DNA of 64,000 nucleotides from Flavobacterium sp. 140616W15 (GCF_003668995.1 NZ_CP033068.1:2046001-2110000), one strand, 5' to 3'; positions 18,547-28,942 are shown, counted from the stretch's first letter. A program made the numbers and translations. The notes: generated by a model from the sequence alone, not told the origin.

Positions 18547-19779
18547 ATGAATTTAAAAGACTTATTAGACATTAGCAAAGACAAAAGCCTTTCTGGACAA
18601 AAATGGCACATGCTAAGACAGGCAATTACAAAACGCTTATTATCTGAAGGTAATGCAACAATTGCTGAATTAAGTGCTGAATTACAATCGAGTGTTCCTA
18701 CAGTTACCAAAGCTGTTAATGAATTATTGCTAGAAGAATACGTAGTCGATATGGGTAAAATTACCAATAGCGGCGGAAGAAGACCTTCTTTATATAGTAT
18801 TAACCCAACCAGCGCTTACTTTTTAGGAGTCGAAGTTGGTATTTCGGGAATGTCTATTGGCTTGCAAAACATCAAAAATGAACTTGTAAGTGTTGATTTA
18901 AGAACCCCTTTTGTTTTACAAAACACACAAGAATCATTATTAAAATTTTGCACTTTAATTAATTCATTTATAGAAGATAGTTCTGTAGAAAAAAAATTGA
19001 TTGTAGGTGTATGTATCAACTTTTCTGGACGTATTAACTCTATGGAAGGCTTTAGCTACAATTACTTTTTTAGTGAAAACCGACCATTAACAGAAATCAT
19101 TTCAGAACAATTAGACTTACCTGTTCACTTAGAAAATGATACTCGAGCCATGACTTTTGGTGAATATTGTGAAGGAGTTGTAGATGATGAACAAAACATC
19201 ATATTTGTAAATTATAGCTGGGGAGTTGCAATTGGTATTATTACTGAAGGAAAGCTTTATTATGGAAAATCAGGCTATTCTGGCGAATTCGGACACAGCA
19301 CCATTTTTGATAATGATATCATGTGCCAATGTGGAAAACTAGGATGTTTAGAAACGGAAATTTCAGGTTGGTCTCTAATAAATCAATTTAAAGATGCTAT
19401 AAAAGAAGGAAAACAATCAAAGGTAATTCTAGATGATAGTACTCCTGCTCTACAACACAACGCTATTATTACTGGTGCTGTAAATCTAGAAGATACTCTT
19501 TGTATCGATCTGATTACAAAACAAAGTGAAAAAATGGGACGTTATTTATCTATACTTCTTAACATATTTAATCCTGACTTATTAGTAATTGGTGGTGACT
19601 TTGCACAATTAGGTGACTTTGCACTTTTACCAATTCAAACTGCATTAAAAAAATATTCTCTAGGTTTAGTTAACCGAGATATGAAACTTAAAAAATCTAC
19701 TTTAGGGCGTCGCGCTGGCGTAATTGGGGCTTGTTGCGTAATAAAGGAAAAAATGTTATCTCCTTTAATTAACAATTAA
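18547..19779 (+). CDS. ROK-family transcriptional regulator (NagC/XylR type)
   Basis: 410 residues. An N-terminal winged helix (about 20-85, ATIAELSAELQSSVPTVTKAVNELL) is fused to a ROK sugar-binding domain (about 95-400). The ROK signature is intact: GYSGEFGHSTI and the zinc motif CQCGKLGCLE at about 258-267. Lack of catalytic function cannot be judged by eye, but the winged helix marks it as a repressor. It opens the sialic-acid locus, 525 bases before susC and in the same direction. GlcNAc, GlcNAc-6-phosphate or ManNAc is the likely inducer, by analogy with NagC. It probably controls the susC promoter region. Confidence 0.92.
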   Translation: MNLKDLLDISKDKSLSGQKWHMLRQAITKRLLSEGNATIAELSAELQSSVPTVTKAVNELLLEEYVVDMGKITNSGGRRPSLYSINPTSAYFLGVEVGISGMSIGLQNIKNELVSVDLRTPFVLQNTQESLLKFCTLINSFIEDSSVEKKLIVGVCINFSGRINSMEGFSYNYFFSENRPLTEIISEQLDLPVHLENDTRAMTFGEYCEGVVDDEQNIIFVNYSWGVAIGIITEGKLYYGKSGYSGEFGHSTIFDNDIMCQCGKLGCLETEISGWSLINQFKDAIKEGKQSKVILDDSTPALQHNAIITGAVNLEDTLCIDLITKQSEKMGRYLSILLNIFNPDLLVIGGDFAQLGDFALLPIQTALKKYSLGLVNRDMKLKKSTLGRRAGVIGACCVIKEKMLSPLINN

Positions 19780-20304
19780 ATTTCACATCTTCTTTTAATT
19801 ATTAAAAAAATTTAATAATTAAACATCTGTTATTAAATATATTTATATATTTACACCATGATAATAAATTATGGGAAGATATTCTATATAATAGATTTAG
19901 TAATCTTCATTTATACTTCTCATTTATAATCGTCTCAGATTAAACCAAAAATGAGTATCGTTTATAAAATAATTTAATATTAAAAAAGAGAGGTCTCTTA
20001 AAATAGTATAGCAATTAAATCAAAATTTAATTCGACATATATATTATTATTGGAAAGATACTATCTTGAAAAAATTAAATACAGTACGTTCTCCAGATTA
20101 AAGGAAGTTTGAGGAACATTAACGATAAGACATATAAATAAAAAGGAAACACCCTTTTACAAAAGATTCATTTGTGATCTATAAAAAAAGCCAGCAGGTC
20201 GAGAAAACATTGCTGGCTGAGATTCTTAACAAAAAGAATTACGATTAGAAATCAAATAAATAAACCAAGAAGGAAAATTATTACTAACTAACCATTACAA
20301 AAGT
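19780..20304 (+). other. Long susC leader and promoter region
   Basis: 525 bases between the ROK regulator gene and susC. No clean TAnnTTTG is found; TATATTTA near 19844 is a near match. A strong hairpin lies at 20189-20218. Long susC leaders are common in Bacteroidota and often carry control elements. No reading frame of note is present. Confidence 0.5.
20189..20218 (+). promoter_or_regulatory. Leader hairpin upstream of susC
   Basis: AGCCAGCA (20189-20196) pairs with TGCTGGCT (20211-20218) around a 14-base loop. It is the only GC-rich structure in the leader, 87 bases before the susC ATG. It is not followed by a T run, so it may be a control or stabilising hairpin rather than a terminator. 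Confidence 0.5.
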
Positions 20305-23300
20305 ATGAATTTATTACCAAAAAGTAAGCCTAAAAATTTTAGACTTACATCTAAGTTCGTAGATGTTATGAAATTAACCTCTATTTTTCTACTCGCCTTA
20401 AATGCACAAGAGGCGGCGGCTACAGTATCTTCAAAAACTATTTCAGTCTCAGAAAAAAACGTAACTACTAAATTAAATCCAATTCTAAAAAAGGTTACTG
20501 GAACTGTAACTAATGAAAAGGGTGAAGCTTTGCCTGGTGTAAATATTGTTGTTAAAGGAACCAATATTAGTACACAAACCAATTTTGACGGTAGTTTCAT
20601 TCTAGAAGCACCAGATAATGCCACTACATTAGTAGTATCTTATATTGGTCTTCAGGATCAAGAAGTTGCTATTACTTCAGCACCACTTACTGTTGTTCTA
20701 AAAGAAGTAGGTGAACAAATGAATGAGGTTATTGTTGTAGGATATGGTTCTCAAAACAGAAGAACTTTAAGTACAGCTGTTTCTAAACTAGACAAAAAAG
20801 TTTTAGAAAACGTACCTTATTCAAACGTTACACAATCATTGCAAGGAAACGTTACAGGTTTAGTCGTTCGTACTTCATCTGGTCAACCTGGTAAAGCATC
20901 AAACATTTTAGTTCGTGGAGGTACATCAATTGATAATCCATCTGGAGCTACTCCTTTATATATAGTAGATGGTGTTATTCGTACTCAAATTGACGATATC
21001 AACTCTGCAGATATTGCTTCACTTCAAGTATTAAAAGATGCGGCGGCAACATCAATCTATGGTGCAAGAGCTTCTAATGGGGTTATCATTATTACAACAA
21101 CTACTGGTAAAGCGGGTAAACTTAAAATTACTTATAATGTATCTACTCAAAATAGCCAAATCGGTAAAAAATACGATTTTATGGATGGCGGTGAGTATAT
21201 CAGATTGCAACGTTTAGGTTTGTACAATGCAGCCGAAATTGCTGGACTAAATACAACTACCGGTATAGCTAGATTAGGACAACTAACAGGAGCAACTCCT
21301 GCTGGAACAGGTAACAACCTACAAAACAATACTCCGTTTGCTACTTTATTAAAATCTAACTTAACGCCTGAAACAATTGGACAATTGCAAGCAAAAGGAT
21401 GGCAAGAAATACAAGATCCTCTTAATGCTAGTAATACAATTATGTATAAAAGCACCAATTGGAATGACGTTTTATTCCAAAATGCAATTACTCAAAATCA
21501 CAATCTTGGTTTTAGTGGTGGTGGCGAAAGCGGTGTGTTTGACTTAAGCTTAGGTTATTTAAAAGGAGACGGTATTACTATATTTACTGGATACCAAAGA
21601 TTTACAAGTAAATTAAATGCCTCTTTAAAATTAGCAGATAATTTCACAATTAATGGTCGTGTATTATATTCTAAATCAAGCAACAATCAAGTTGTGGCTA
21701 ATAGCGTTGTTTTCAACAGATATTTAGGAAACTCTCCTACTACAAAATTATACTTAGAAGATGGAACTCTTGCTCCTGGGCAAAATAACATCAACGGAAA
21801 TCCATTGTACCAAATGGGAAAAGTAAAAGGTATAAACGAAAATAATAAATTACAAATGAGCGTTGATGGTGATTTAAAAATCACAAAAGATTTAACTTTC
21901 ACTCCATCTATGTCTCTTTATAGTGAAAATGAAAACGATAACACTTTTCAACAAGCATTTTTAAGCGGTAATAATGGTCTAGTAGATAATACTCGTACAG
22001 CAACAAGATTAAGTAATCAGATAGCACAATTTCAGTACGAAGGGGTTTTATCTTATAACAAATCATTAGAAGCAATTGGAGATTTTGATGCTAAATTAGG
22101 AGTTTCTAAATACGACAGAACAATAAAATCTTTTAATGCATCTGGAAAAGGAAGCCCGTCAGATTTAGCTCAAACTTTAGATTCATCTCCTGTTCCTGTT
22201 TCTGTTTTTAGTAACAATACAAAACTGGTTTTAAATAGTGTTTTTGGTCGTGTAAATTATGATTACAAAAGCAGGTATTTCGCAACAGCATCATTCCGTT
22301 ACGATGGTTCATCAAGTTTAGGACCAGACAATAAATATGGTTTCTTTCCTGGAATCTCTGCAGGATGGAATATACAAGAAGAAAAATTCTGGGGAAAAGT
22401 TGCTCCTAAATTTGTTTCTTCTCTTAAACTTCGCGGAAGTTACGGGGTGAATGGAAACTTAGGTACATTGGGCGATTTTCAAGCAGGAGGATTATACTCA
22501 GGTACGACAAACGGACTTCCTAATAGTTACAACGGTCAATCGGCAATTGTAAATTCACAAATTGCAAATCCAGGTCTAAAATGGGAACAATCACAAACAA
22601 TAAATGGAGGATTTGATATAGGATTAAATGAAGATAGAATTAGAGTTATTGGGGATTTCTATAATAAATTAACGTCTGATTTATTAACCAACTTAACGCT
22701 TCCTTCTAATAGTGGTTTCTCTACCGTATTAACTAACCTTGGAGGATTAAGAAGCAAAGGTTTCGAATTAGAAGTTATTGCAAATGTTTATAACAAAAAT
22801 GATTTAAGAATCAATGTTGGGGCAAACGTTTCTCACAATAAAAACGTTATTGAAAAACTTCCTTTCAATGGAAATTTAAATAATAGAATTGGTGGAACTG
22901 AAATTTGGGATGCTGGAAGTGGTACTTACAAATTTGTTGGAGGATTACAAGAAGGTCAAAAAATTGGAGATTTCTATGCTCACAAGCAATTATACATCCT
23001 TTCTACTCAAGCAGAAGCTGATGCATACAATGCAAAAGTTCATGATACTTATGTGACTAAAACAGCTGGTGGAAACAATCCAACGGGTAAAAAATTTGCT
23101 GGAGATGCTGTATTTGAAGATACTGATAATAATGGTGTCATAGATAGTAGAGACAGAACGTATATGGGAAATATGTTCCCGAAATTTGTAGGTGGTTTCA
23201 ACTTCGATGCAAGCTACAAAGGATTCTCAATTGCAGTAAGAACAGATTATTCATTAGGAGCTACAATATACAACGAAGCAAGAGCACGTTTCTTAGGGCA

Positions 23301-23742
23301 ATTTCAAGGTAACTACGGATTATTGGCAGAAAGTGCTCAATCTTGGCAAAAAGAAGGTGACATTACAGATGTACCTCGTTACCGTTGGGCAGATCAAACA
23401 AATCAGAATAACTTATTCCGTTCAGAAGCGGGAGGAGCTGCTTATAATACCAATATGTTTCAAGGAAATAGCCGTTACTACGAAAGTGGAGATTACCTAT
23501 GTATAAGAGAAATTACATTTAGTTATAACCTTCCAAAAACACTTGTTGAAAAAGCAAAATTAACATCTGTACGTGTATATGTAACAGGAAGCAACTTATA
23601 CTACTTTACTAAATATAGCGGTTTAAGCCCAGAAGTACAAGGTATTGATGGAGGTTCTAGTTTAGGACTTAATGCTGCTGGTTCTACAGGTACTTATCCA
23701 GTTCCTAGAAATATTATACTTGGTTTAAATATCGCTTTGTAA
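20305..23742 (+). CDS. SusC/RagA-family TonB-linked outer-membrane protein (sialic-acid locus)
   Basis: 1145 residues, a usual length. It has a signal region (about 25-45), a carboxypeptidase-regulatory-like domain (about 65-145, GTVTNEKGEALPGVNIVVKG), a SusC signature region (NEVIVVGYGSQNRR), a plug with SLQGNVTGLVVRTSSGQPG and IRG-like VRGGTSI, then a large barrel ending NIILGLNIAL. The signal region is atypical, starting MNLLPKSKPKNFRLTSKF, a form found in other flavobacterial SusC proteins. It has no STN domain, so control is by the ROK regulator rather than by an ECF sigma cascade. With the SusD that follows it should import sialylated oligosaccharides or free sialic acid. Confidence 0.95.
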   Translation: MNLLPKSKPKNFRLTSKFVDVMKLTSIFLLALNAQEAAATVSSKTISVSEKNVTTKLNPILKKVTGTVTNEKGEALPGVNIVVKGTNISTQTNFDGSFILEAPDNATTLVVSYIGLQDQEVAITSAPLTVVLKEVGEQMNEVIVVGYGSQNRRTLSTAVSKLDKKVLENVPYSNVTQSLQGNVTGLVVRTSSGQPGKASNILVRGGTSIDNPSGATPLYIVDGVIRTQIDDINSADIASLQVLKDAAATSIYGARASNGVIIITTTTGKAGKLKITYNVSTQNSQIGKKYDFMDGGEYIRLQRLGLYNAAEIAGLNTTTGIARLGQLTGATPAGTGNNLQNNTPFATLLKSNLTPETIGQLQAKGWQEIQDPLNASNTIMYKSTNWNDVLFQNAITQNHNLGFSGGGESGVFDLSLGYLKGDGITIFTGYQRFTSKLNASLKLADNFTINGRVLYSKSSNNQVVANSVVFNRYLGNSPTTKLYLEDGTLAPGQNNINGNPLYQMGKVKGINENNKLQMSVDGDLKITKDLTFTPSMSLYSENENDNTFQQAFLSGNNGLVDNTRTATRLSNQIAQFQYEGVLSYNKSLEAIGDFDAKLGVSKYDRTIKSFNASGKGSPSDLAQTLDSSPVPVSVFSNNTKLVLNSVFGRVNYDYKSRYFATASFRYDGSSSLGPDNKYGFFPGISAGWNIQEEKFWGKVAPKFVSSLKLRGSYGVNGNLGTLGDFQAGGLYSGTTNGLPNSYNGQSAIVNSQIANPGLKWEQSQTINGGFDIGLNEDRIRVIGDFYNKLTSDLLTNLTLPSNSGFSTVLTNLGGLRSKGFELEVIANVYNKNDLRINVGANVSHNKNVIEKLPFNGNLNNRIGGTEIWDAGSGTYKFVGGLQEGQKIGDFYAHKQLYILSTQAEADAYNAKVHDTYVTKTAGGNNPTGKKFAGDAVFEDTDNNGVIDSRDRTYMGNMFPKFVGGFNFDASYKGFSIAVRTDYSLGATIYNEARARFLGQFQGNYGLLAESAQSWQKEGDITDVPRYRWADQTNQNNLFRSEAGGAAYNTNMFQGNSRYYESGDYLCIREITFSYNLPKTLVEKAKLTSVRVYVTGSNLYYFTKYSGLSPEVQGIDGGSSLGLNAAGSTGTYPVPRNIILGLNIAL

Positions 23743-23759
23743 ATTTTAATACTAAAATC

Positions 23760-25222
23760 ATGAAAAAGAAAATTCTTTTATACACAATACTTCTTTCTAG
23801 TCTTTCTCTATTTAACTCATGTCAAGATGATTTAGACTTAAAATCTGATAGCGTTATTACCTCAGACAATTTCTGGAAAACAGAAGATGATGCCAAAGCT
23901 GGTGTAAACGGTATGTACGTTAATTTTAGAACACAAACCCAACAAACGTATTATTTATTGGGTGGAGCCAGAAGTGCAGAAATAACTTCAGGTGTACAAT
24001 CGCCTTTAAATTTGGCTTTCTACTACAATAACACCCTAACTCCTGCAACTATAGATGTAGACTGGGCAGGTTTATACACGGTAGTACATCAGGCAAATTT
24101 AGTTCTTAAATATGTTCCAGGAATTCAATTTAGCCCATCAACAGTAAACGAGCAAAAAAGATATATTGCACAAGCATACACAATGCGCGCAATGGCTTAT
24201 TTTATTATGGCTCGTTCATGGGGAGGTGTGCCAATTGTTACTAAACCAACTGAAAATACAAATCAGTCAGAATACATCATTCCTCGTAATACAATTCAAG
24301 AAACATTTGCATTTATAAAATCAGATATCGAAGCGGCAATCGCTAATTTTCCCGATGCAACCAATAATAAAATACAGCTTTCGCTTCCGTCTGCTTATGC
24401 GCTAAAAGCGGATGTGAATTTATGGACTGCTAAACAATTAAATGGTGGTACTGCAGATTTAAATACTGCTTTAGCGGCAATAAACGCAATACCAAATACT
24501 GCATCATTATTACCTAATTTTAAAGATGTTTTTGCTTACGATAAAAAAGGAAATGCAGAAGTATTATTTGCAGTTCGTTATTCACTAGCAGATTTACCTT
24601 CAAATTTATCAGACAACTGGAACTCATTTATGTTTATTGGTCCAAGTGATTTTGCTCCATTAACAACTGCAACTGCAATTGCTACTTTTGGAACTTTGGG
24701 TAGTGGTGCTGGTAATGCAGGTATCTCAAGAGTGCAACCAGATATTACAAGATTTAATTTCGATGCAACTGATACTAGAAAAATGCCACTTATTTAACTC
24801 TATACAACGGATCAACTCCAGTAGTAACAGGTTTGGTAAAATACAACGGAACTGTTGATGGTACGCAAAGAAGATTTGTAAGTGATATTATCATATACCG
24901 TTTGGCAGACATTTTATTAATGAAAGCTGAAATTAAAAATGCTTTAGGTCAAGATCCTACAACAGAAATGAATCTTGTTATGCAAAGAGCTGATCCTTCA
25001 GCTTCATTTACTAACAGTTCACAAACTGCAAATGATGATGCTATTTTAAATGAGCGTTTAAAAGAATTGGCTTTTGAAGGAAAAGCATGGTGGGATTTAG
25101 TTCGTTTTAATAAAACAAGCTTAGTACCATCGATGACAGCTAATAAAGAAGTTTTATTTCCTATCTCTCAAAATACTATCAATTTCAATCCGAAAATTGT
25201 ACAAAATCCACTTAGCAAATAA
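23760..25222 (+). pseudogene. SusD/RagB-family glycan-binding lipoprotein, single-base frameshift
   Basis: Two frames together give about 487 residues, a normal SusD length. The lipobox is FNSCQDDLDL. The first part contains the TPR-like SusD core with YTMRAMAYFIMARSWGGVP. The second part has VSDIIIYRLADILLMKAE and the C-terminal ELAFEGKAWWDLVRF signature. The frame breaks at a run of five A at 24779-24783. A sixth A gives TRKNATYLTLYNGSTPVV and restores the protein. The gene sits 17 bases after susC. Because both halves are well conserved, I read this as a functional SusD with a sequencing indel rather than a true pseudogene. Confidence 0.88.
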
Positions 25223-25248
25223 ATTCTAAGAACTAAAATTAAAAAAAT

Positions 25249-25274
25249 GACTGGGAATTTAACCGTTCCCAGTC
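25249..25274 (+). promoter_or_regulatory. Intercistronic hairpin between susD and nanA
   Basis: GACTGGGAA (25249-25257) pairs perfectly with TTCCCAGTC (25266-25274). It is followed by an A-rich, not T-rich, stretch. It could act as a partial terminator or an mRNA 3-prime stabiliser that sets susCD expression above that of the catabolic genes. Confidence 0.6.
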
Positions 25275-25313
25275 TAATAAAAATAAAAGACAACAACACT
25301 TAAAAATAATCTC

Positions 25314-26234
25314 ATGAAAATCGAACATTTACAAGGTCTTATTTCAGCACCTTTTACCCCATTTAACAGCGATGGAAAATTAGACGTTAGCCTAATTCCA
25401 GCCTATTATACTTTTTTAAAGAAAAACAAAATCACTGGTGCTTTTATCAATGGTTCTACAGGAGAAGGTGTTTCGATTACATTAGAAGAAAAGAAAGCGG
25501 TAGCACAAGCTTGGGCAGACTGTTCTAATCATGATGCCGATTTTAAAGTAATGGTATTTCTTGGAGGTACTTGCTTAAGCGATTGTATAGACTTAGCCAA
25601 ACACGCTTACGAAATAGGTTTATATGCCGTTTCATTAACAGCGCCTTTCTATTTTAAACCTGCCAATGTTGATATGCTGGCTGAAGCTTGTATAGAAGTA
25701 GGTAAAAGCGTTCCAAATATGCCTTTTTATTACTACCATATTCCAGTATTAACAGGAGTTAATGTAGCTATGTTTGATTTAGTAAGAGCACTAGATGGCA
25801 AGCTCCCAAATTTTGCTGGAGTAAAATATACGCATGAAGATTTTATGGATTTCCAAAGTTGTATGAGTTATGAAAATGGGAAATTCGATATGCTTTGGGG
25901 ACGTGACGAAAATATGTTATCTGCATTAGTATTAGGTGCCAAAGGTGCTGTAGGAAGTACATTTAACTATGCAGCTCCTTTATACTACGATTTAATTGAT
26001 GCATTTAATGCCAATGATTTGGTTAAAGCACGTGTTTTACAACAAAAATCAATCAATATGATTCGTTTATTAGGTAAATATGGTGGAATCTCAGTAGGTA
26101 AATCATACATGAAATTAGTAGGTCATAATTTAGGAGAATTTAGATTACCCGTTAAAAACATGTCAGCTGAACAATTCGAATTATTTAAAAAAGACGTTGA
26201 CAGTTTGAACTTCAATGAATTTAAATCAAAATAA
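25314..26234 (+). CDS. nanA: N-acetylneuraminate lyase
   Basis: 306 residues, DHDPS/NAL family TIM barrel. Lys171 in FAGVKYTHEDF is the Schiff-base lysine, Tyr141 in YYYHIPVLTG is the catalytic tyrosine, and NGSTGEGVS carries the Ser-Thr pair that binds the pyruvate carboxylate. KYTHEDF and YHIP favour NAL over dihydrodipicolinate synthase, as does the locus. Cytoplasmic; it cleaves Neu5Ac to ManNAc and pyruvate. It is the first catabolic gene after susCD, followed after 27 bases by the NanM-like mutarotase. Confidence 0.94.
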   Translation: MKIEHLQGLISAPFTPFNSDGKLDVSLIPAYYTFLKKNKITGAFINGSTGEGVSITLEEKKAVAQAWADCSNHDADFKVMVFLGGTCLSDCIDLAKHAYEIGLYAVSLTAPFYFKPANVDMLAEACIEVGKSVPNMPFYYYHIPVLTGVNVAMFDLVRALDGKLPNFAGVKYTHEDFMDFQSCMSYENGKFDMLWGRDENMLSALVLGAKGAVGSTFNYAAPLYYDLIDAFNANDLVKARVLQQKSINMIRLLGKYGGISVGKSYMKLVGHNLGEFRLPVKNMSAEQFELFKKDVDSLNFNEFKSK

Positions 26235-26261
26235 TCCTAGTTAGTTTTTTAAACAAACGCT

Positions 26262-27434
26262 ATGAATAAATCCTTTTTTTATATAATCCTTATCTCTTTT
26301 ATTATGTCAACAACAGTTGCTTTTTCTCAAAAAACAAATATTAGCCACGTCGAATGGAAAAAAGCTGCGCAGTTGCTGAATCCTGATGGAAGTTTGTCAT
26401 TAGGTTTTGCAGGGCCTATTAACGGTATTAGCAACAATGCCTTGATTGTTGCTGGCGGAGCAAATTTTCAGGAGAAAATGCCTTGGGAAGGAGGAAAAAA
26501 ACATTATTCAAAAGAAATTCATGTATTACAGAAATCAGGAGATCAATACACTTGGGACAAAAACGTACTAACTACATTACCAGAACCAATAGCGTATTCA
26601 GGAAATACAGTTACAAATTTAGGAGTGGTTTATGTAGGTGGAGAAAATGAAAATGGTCTTTCGAATAAGGCATATATTTTAAATTGGAATGCCAATAAAA
26701 ATGAAGTCGAAATTAAATCTTTACCAAATTACCCAATAGTAGTTACAAATATTGCCCTTACCCATATCGATAATGTAGTTTATGCAATAGGTGGTGATGA
26801 AGTAAAACGATCTTCAGATTTAGTTTTCAGTATCGATTTAAACAAAGCTAACCCTGAATGGAAAGCGTTGCCAAAATTACCAATGCCTCTTGCAAATTCT
26901 GTTGCAGTAGTACAGAATGATAAAAACGGAAAGAACATATATATCATAGGCGGAAGAACAAAAACACCATCTGGCATAAGCGATTTACACAATACCACTT
27001 TTGTATTTAACTTTAAAAAACAAATCTGGGAAAATCGCGCCAATATATCTGATGGAGAAAACACAACCAACTTTTCGGCTGGTGCTGGAGTAGCTATAGG
27101 AAATGAATATATTTTAATCGTTGGAGGAGATAATGGAAAAACTTTCCATAAAATAGAAACCTACTTATCACAAATTGCTAAAAGCGATTCGGATGAAGAA
27201 AAAACAAGGCTTATCGCCGAAAAAAATAAATTAAACACAACACATACAGGTTTCTACAATGCCATCTTATTGTACAATACCCATACCGATAAATGGTCAA
27301 AAATTGGTGAATTACCGTTTCTTGCACAAGTAACAACAACAGCAACAATCTGGGATGATAAAATTGTTTTATCCAATGGAGAAATAAAGCCTGGGGTACG
27401 TACACCAGATGTAATGTTGGGAACAGTGAAATAG
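26262..27434 (+). CDS. NanM-like kelch mutarotase (N-acetylneuraminate epimerase, cyclically permuted family)
   Basis: 390 residues with a Sec signal peptide (about 1-22, VAFSQ) and a six-blade kelch beta-propeller, visible as repeated GG-type turns (IVAGGANF, YVGGENENG, YAIGGDE, YIIGGRT, LIVGGDNG). It belongs to the cyclically permuted mutarotase group found in Bacteroidota sialic-acid loci. Family knowledge: it speeds alpha-to-beta anomer conversion of Neu5Ac in the periplasm, which helps use of sialic acid released by sialidases. The position between nanA and the transporter supports this role. Confidence 0.88.
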   Translation: MNKSFFYIILISFIMSTTVAFSQKTNISHVEWKKAAQLLNPDGSLSLGFAGPINGISNNALIVAGGANFQEKMPWEGGKKHYSKEIHVLQKSGDQYTWDKNVLTTLPEPIAYSGNTVTNLGVVYVGGENENGLSNKAYILNWNANKNEVEIKSLPNYPIVVTNIALTHIDNVVYAIGGDEVKRSSDLVFSIDLNKANPEWKALPKLPMPLANSVAVVQNDKNGKNIYIIGGRTKTPSGISDLHNTTFVFNFKKQIWENRANISDGENTTNFSAGAGVAIGNEYILIVGGDNGKTFHKIETYLSQIAKSDSDEEKTRLIAEKNKLNTTHTGFYNAILLYNTHTDKWSKIGELPFLAQVTTTATIWDDKIVLSNGEIKPGVRTPDVMLGTVK

Positions 27435-27577
27435 CTTTGGCTTAAACAATTTAAAACATAGTGCTTTTCGTTTTATTTTTAAGTAAAACACCTGATTAAC
27501 CACCAGTGAAAAAAAACTATGTTTCTATGTATTATCAAAAAAACTAAAAAACTAAAGATTTTAAAGTATATCAAAAT

Positions 27578-28810
27578 ATGAAAAACTCTAAATATTATCC
27601 TTGGGTAATAGTAGCGTTACTATGGATTGTAGCACTACTAAACTACATGGATAGGCAAATGCTCGCTACCATGAGACCATCGATGGAAGCTGACATTCCT
27701 GAACTTGTTTCGGGTGAAAATTTCGGACGTTTAATGGCTATATTCCTTTGGATTTATGCTTTAATGAGTCCAATATCTGGTATCATCGCTGATAAATTAA
27801 ACCGTAAATGGTTAATTATAGGCAGTTTATTTGTTTGGTCAGCAGTAACCTACGCAATGGGCTATGCAACAACCTACAATCAGGTTTATTGGTTAAGAGC
27901 GCTTATGGGAGTTAGTGAAGCTTTATATATACCTGCTGGTTTATCATTAATTGCCGATTATCATCAGCAAAAAACAAGATCCTTAGCTATCGGTATTCAC
28001 ATGACAGGACTTTATGTAGGTTCGGCATTAGGTGGTTTTGGCGCTACTATTGCTGCAAAATACTCTTGGCATTCTACCTTTCATCATTTTGGAATTATAG
28101 GAATCGTTTATTCTTTTATTTTGGTTTTTCTGTTAAGTGAGAAAAAAGTTTCGGAAGTAATAAAAACAAATAAAAAAACTGGAGAACAAACGCTATTTAA
28201 GGGCTTAGCACTATTGTTTACCAATATTTCCTTTTGGGTAATCTTATTCTATTTTGCCATTATTAGTTTGCCGGGCTGGGCTACCAAAAACTGGTTACCT
28301 ACCTTATTCTCTGATAACTTAGGAATTTCGATGGATCAAGCTGGGCCATTGGCAACAATTACAATCTCATTCTCCTCATTATTAGGAGTTATTTTTGGAG
28401 GAATATTATCAGACAAATGGGTACAAAAAAACATTAAGGGTAGAGTTTATACTAGTGCAATTGGTTTAAGTTTAACCATTCCGGCATTAATGCTAATTGG
28501 TTTTGGAGATTCACTCTTTCATGTAGTGGGAGCAGTATTATGTTTTGGAATTGGTTACGGAATGTTTGATGCGAATAATATGCCAATCATTTGCCAATTT
28601 GTTTCATCTAAGTATCGAGCAACAGCTTATGGAGTACTAAACATGACAGGAGTTGGATGTGGTGCGCTGGTAACCTCATTATTAGGTAAATCTGCCGATA
28701 CAGGAACTTTAGGTTTAGGCTTTGCGTTAATGGCAGGAGTTGTTTTGGTAGCACTAATAGTCCAAATAAGTTTTCTTCGCCCCAAAGTCAATGACTTTGT
28801 AGAGGCATAG
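27578..28810 (+). CDS. MFS transporter, probable sialic-acid permease
   Basis: 410 residues, 12 predicted membrane helices, of the anion:cation symporter-like MFS group. Helix 1 has LLNYMDRQML (family R/D motif) and the loop 2-3 motif GIIADKLNRKW is the MFS signature; GLYVGSALGG lies in helix 5. The C-terminus is short and cytoplasmic. Located between the NanM-like gene and the O-acetylesterase gene, it most likely carries Neu5Ac across the inner membrane, as NanT does elsewhere, but the substrate is inferred from context only. It ends before a hairpin at 28879-28901. Confidence 0.88.
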   Translation: MKNSKYYPWVIVALLWIVALLNYMDRQMLATMRPSMEADIPELVSGENFGRLMAIFLWIYALMSPISGIIADKLNRKWLIIGSLFVWSAVTYAMGYATTYNQVYWLRALMGVSEALYIPAGLSLIADYHQQKTRSLAIGIHMTGLYVGSALGGFGATIAAKYSWHSTFHHFGIIGIVYSFILVFLLSEKKVSEVIKTNKKTGEQTLFKGLALLFTNISFWVILFYFAIISLPGWATKNWLPTLFSDNLGISMDQAGPLATITISFSSLLGVIFGGILSDKWVQKNIKGRVYTSAIGLSLTIPALMLIGFGDSLFHVVGAVLCFGIGYGMFDANNMPIICQFVSSKYRATAYGVLNMTGVGCGALVTSLLGKSADTGTLGLGFALMAGVVLVALIVQISFLRPKVNDFVEA

Positions 28811-28878
28811 CATTAATTAGTTCACCCTACATTTTTAAAGTTTAAAATAATTAGTTGGCTTTTGTTTTTTATGAGCTA

Positions 28879-28901
28879 GGGCGGAGCCTTACATTCCGCC
28901 C
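28879..28901 (+). terminator. Intercistronic hairpin after the MFS gene
   Basis: GGGCGGA (28879-28885) pairs with TCCGCCC (28895-28901). It is GC-rich in an AT-rich spacer, 68 bases after the MFS stop; no clear T run follows, so termination may be only partial. Confidence 0.45.
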
Positions 28902-28942
28902 AGCCTATATTATGCCTTATTTTTAAAAATAGCTGAGAAAAA

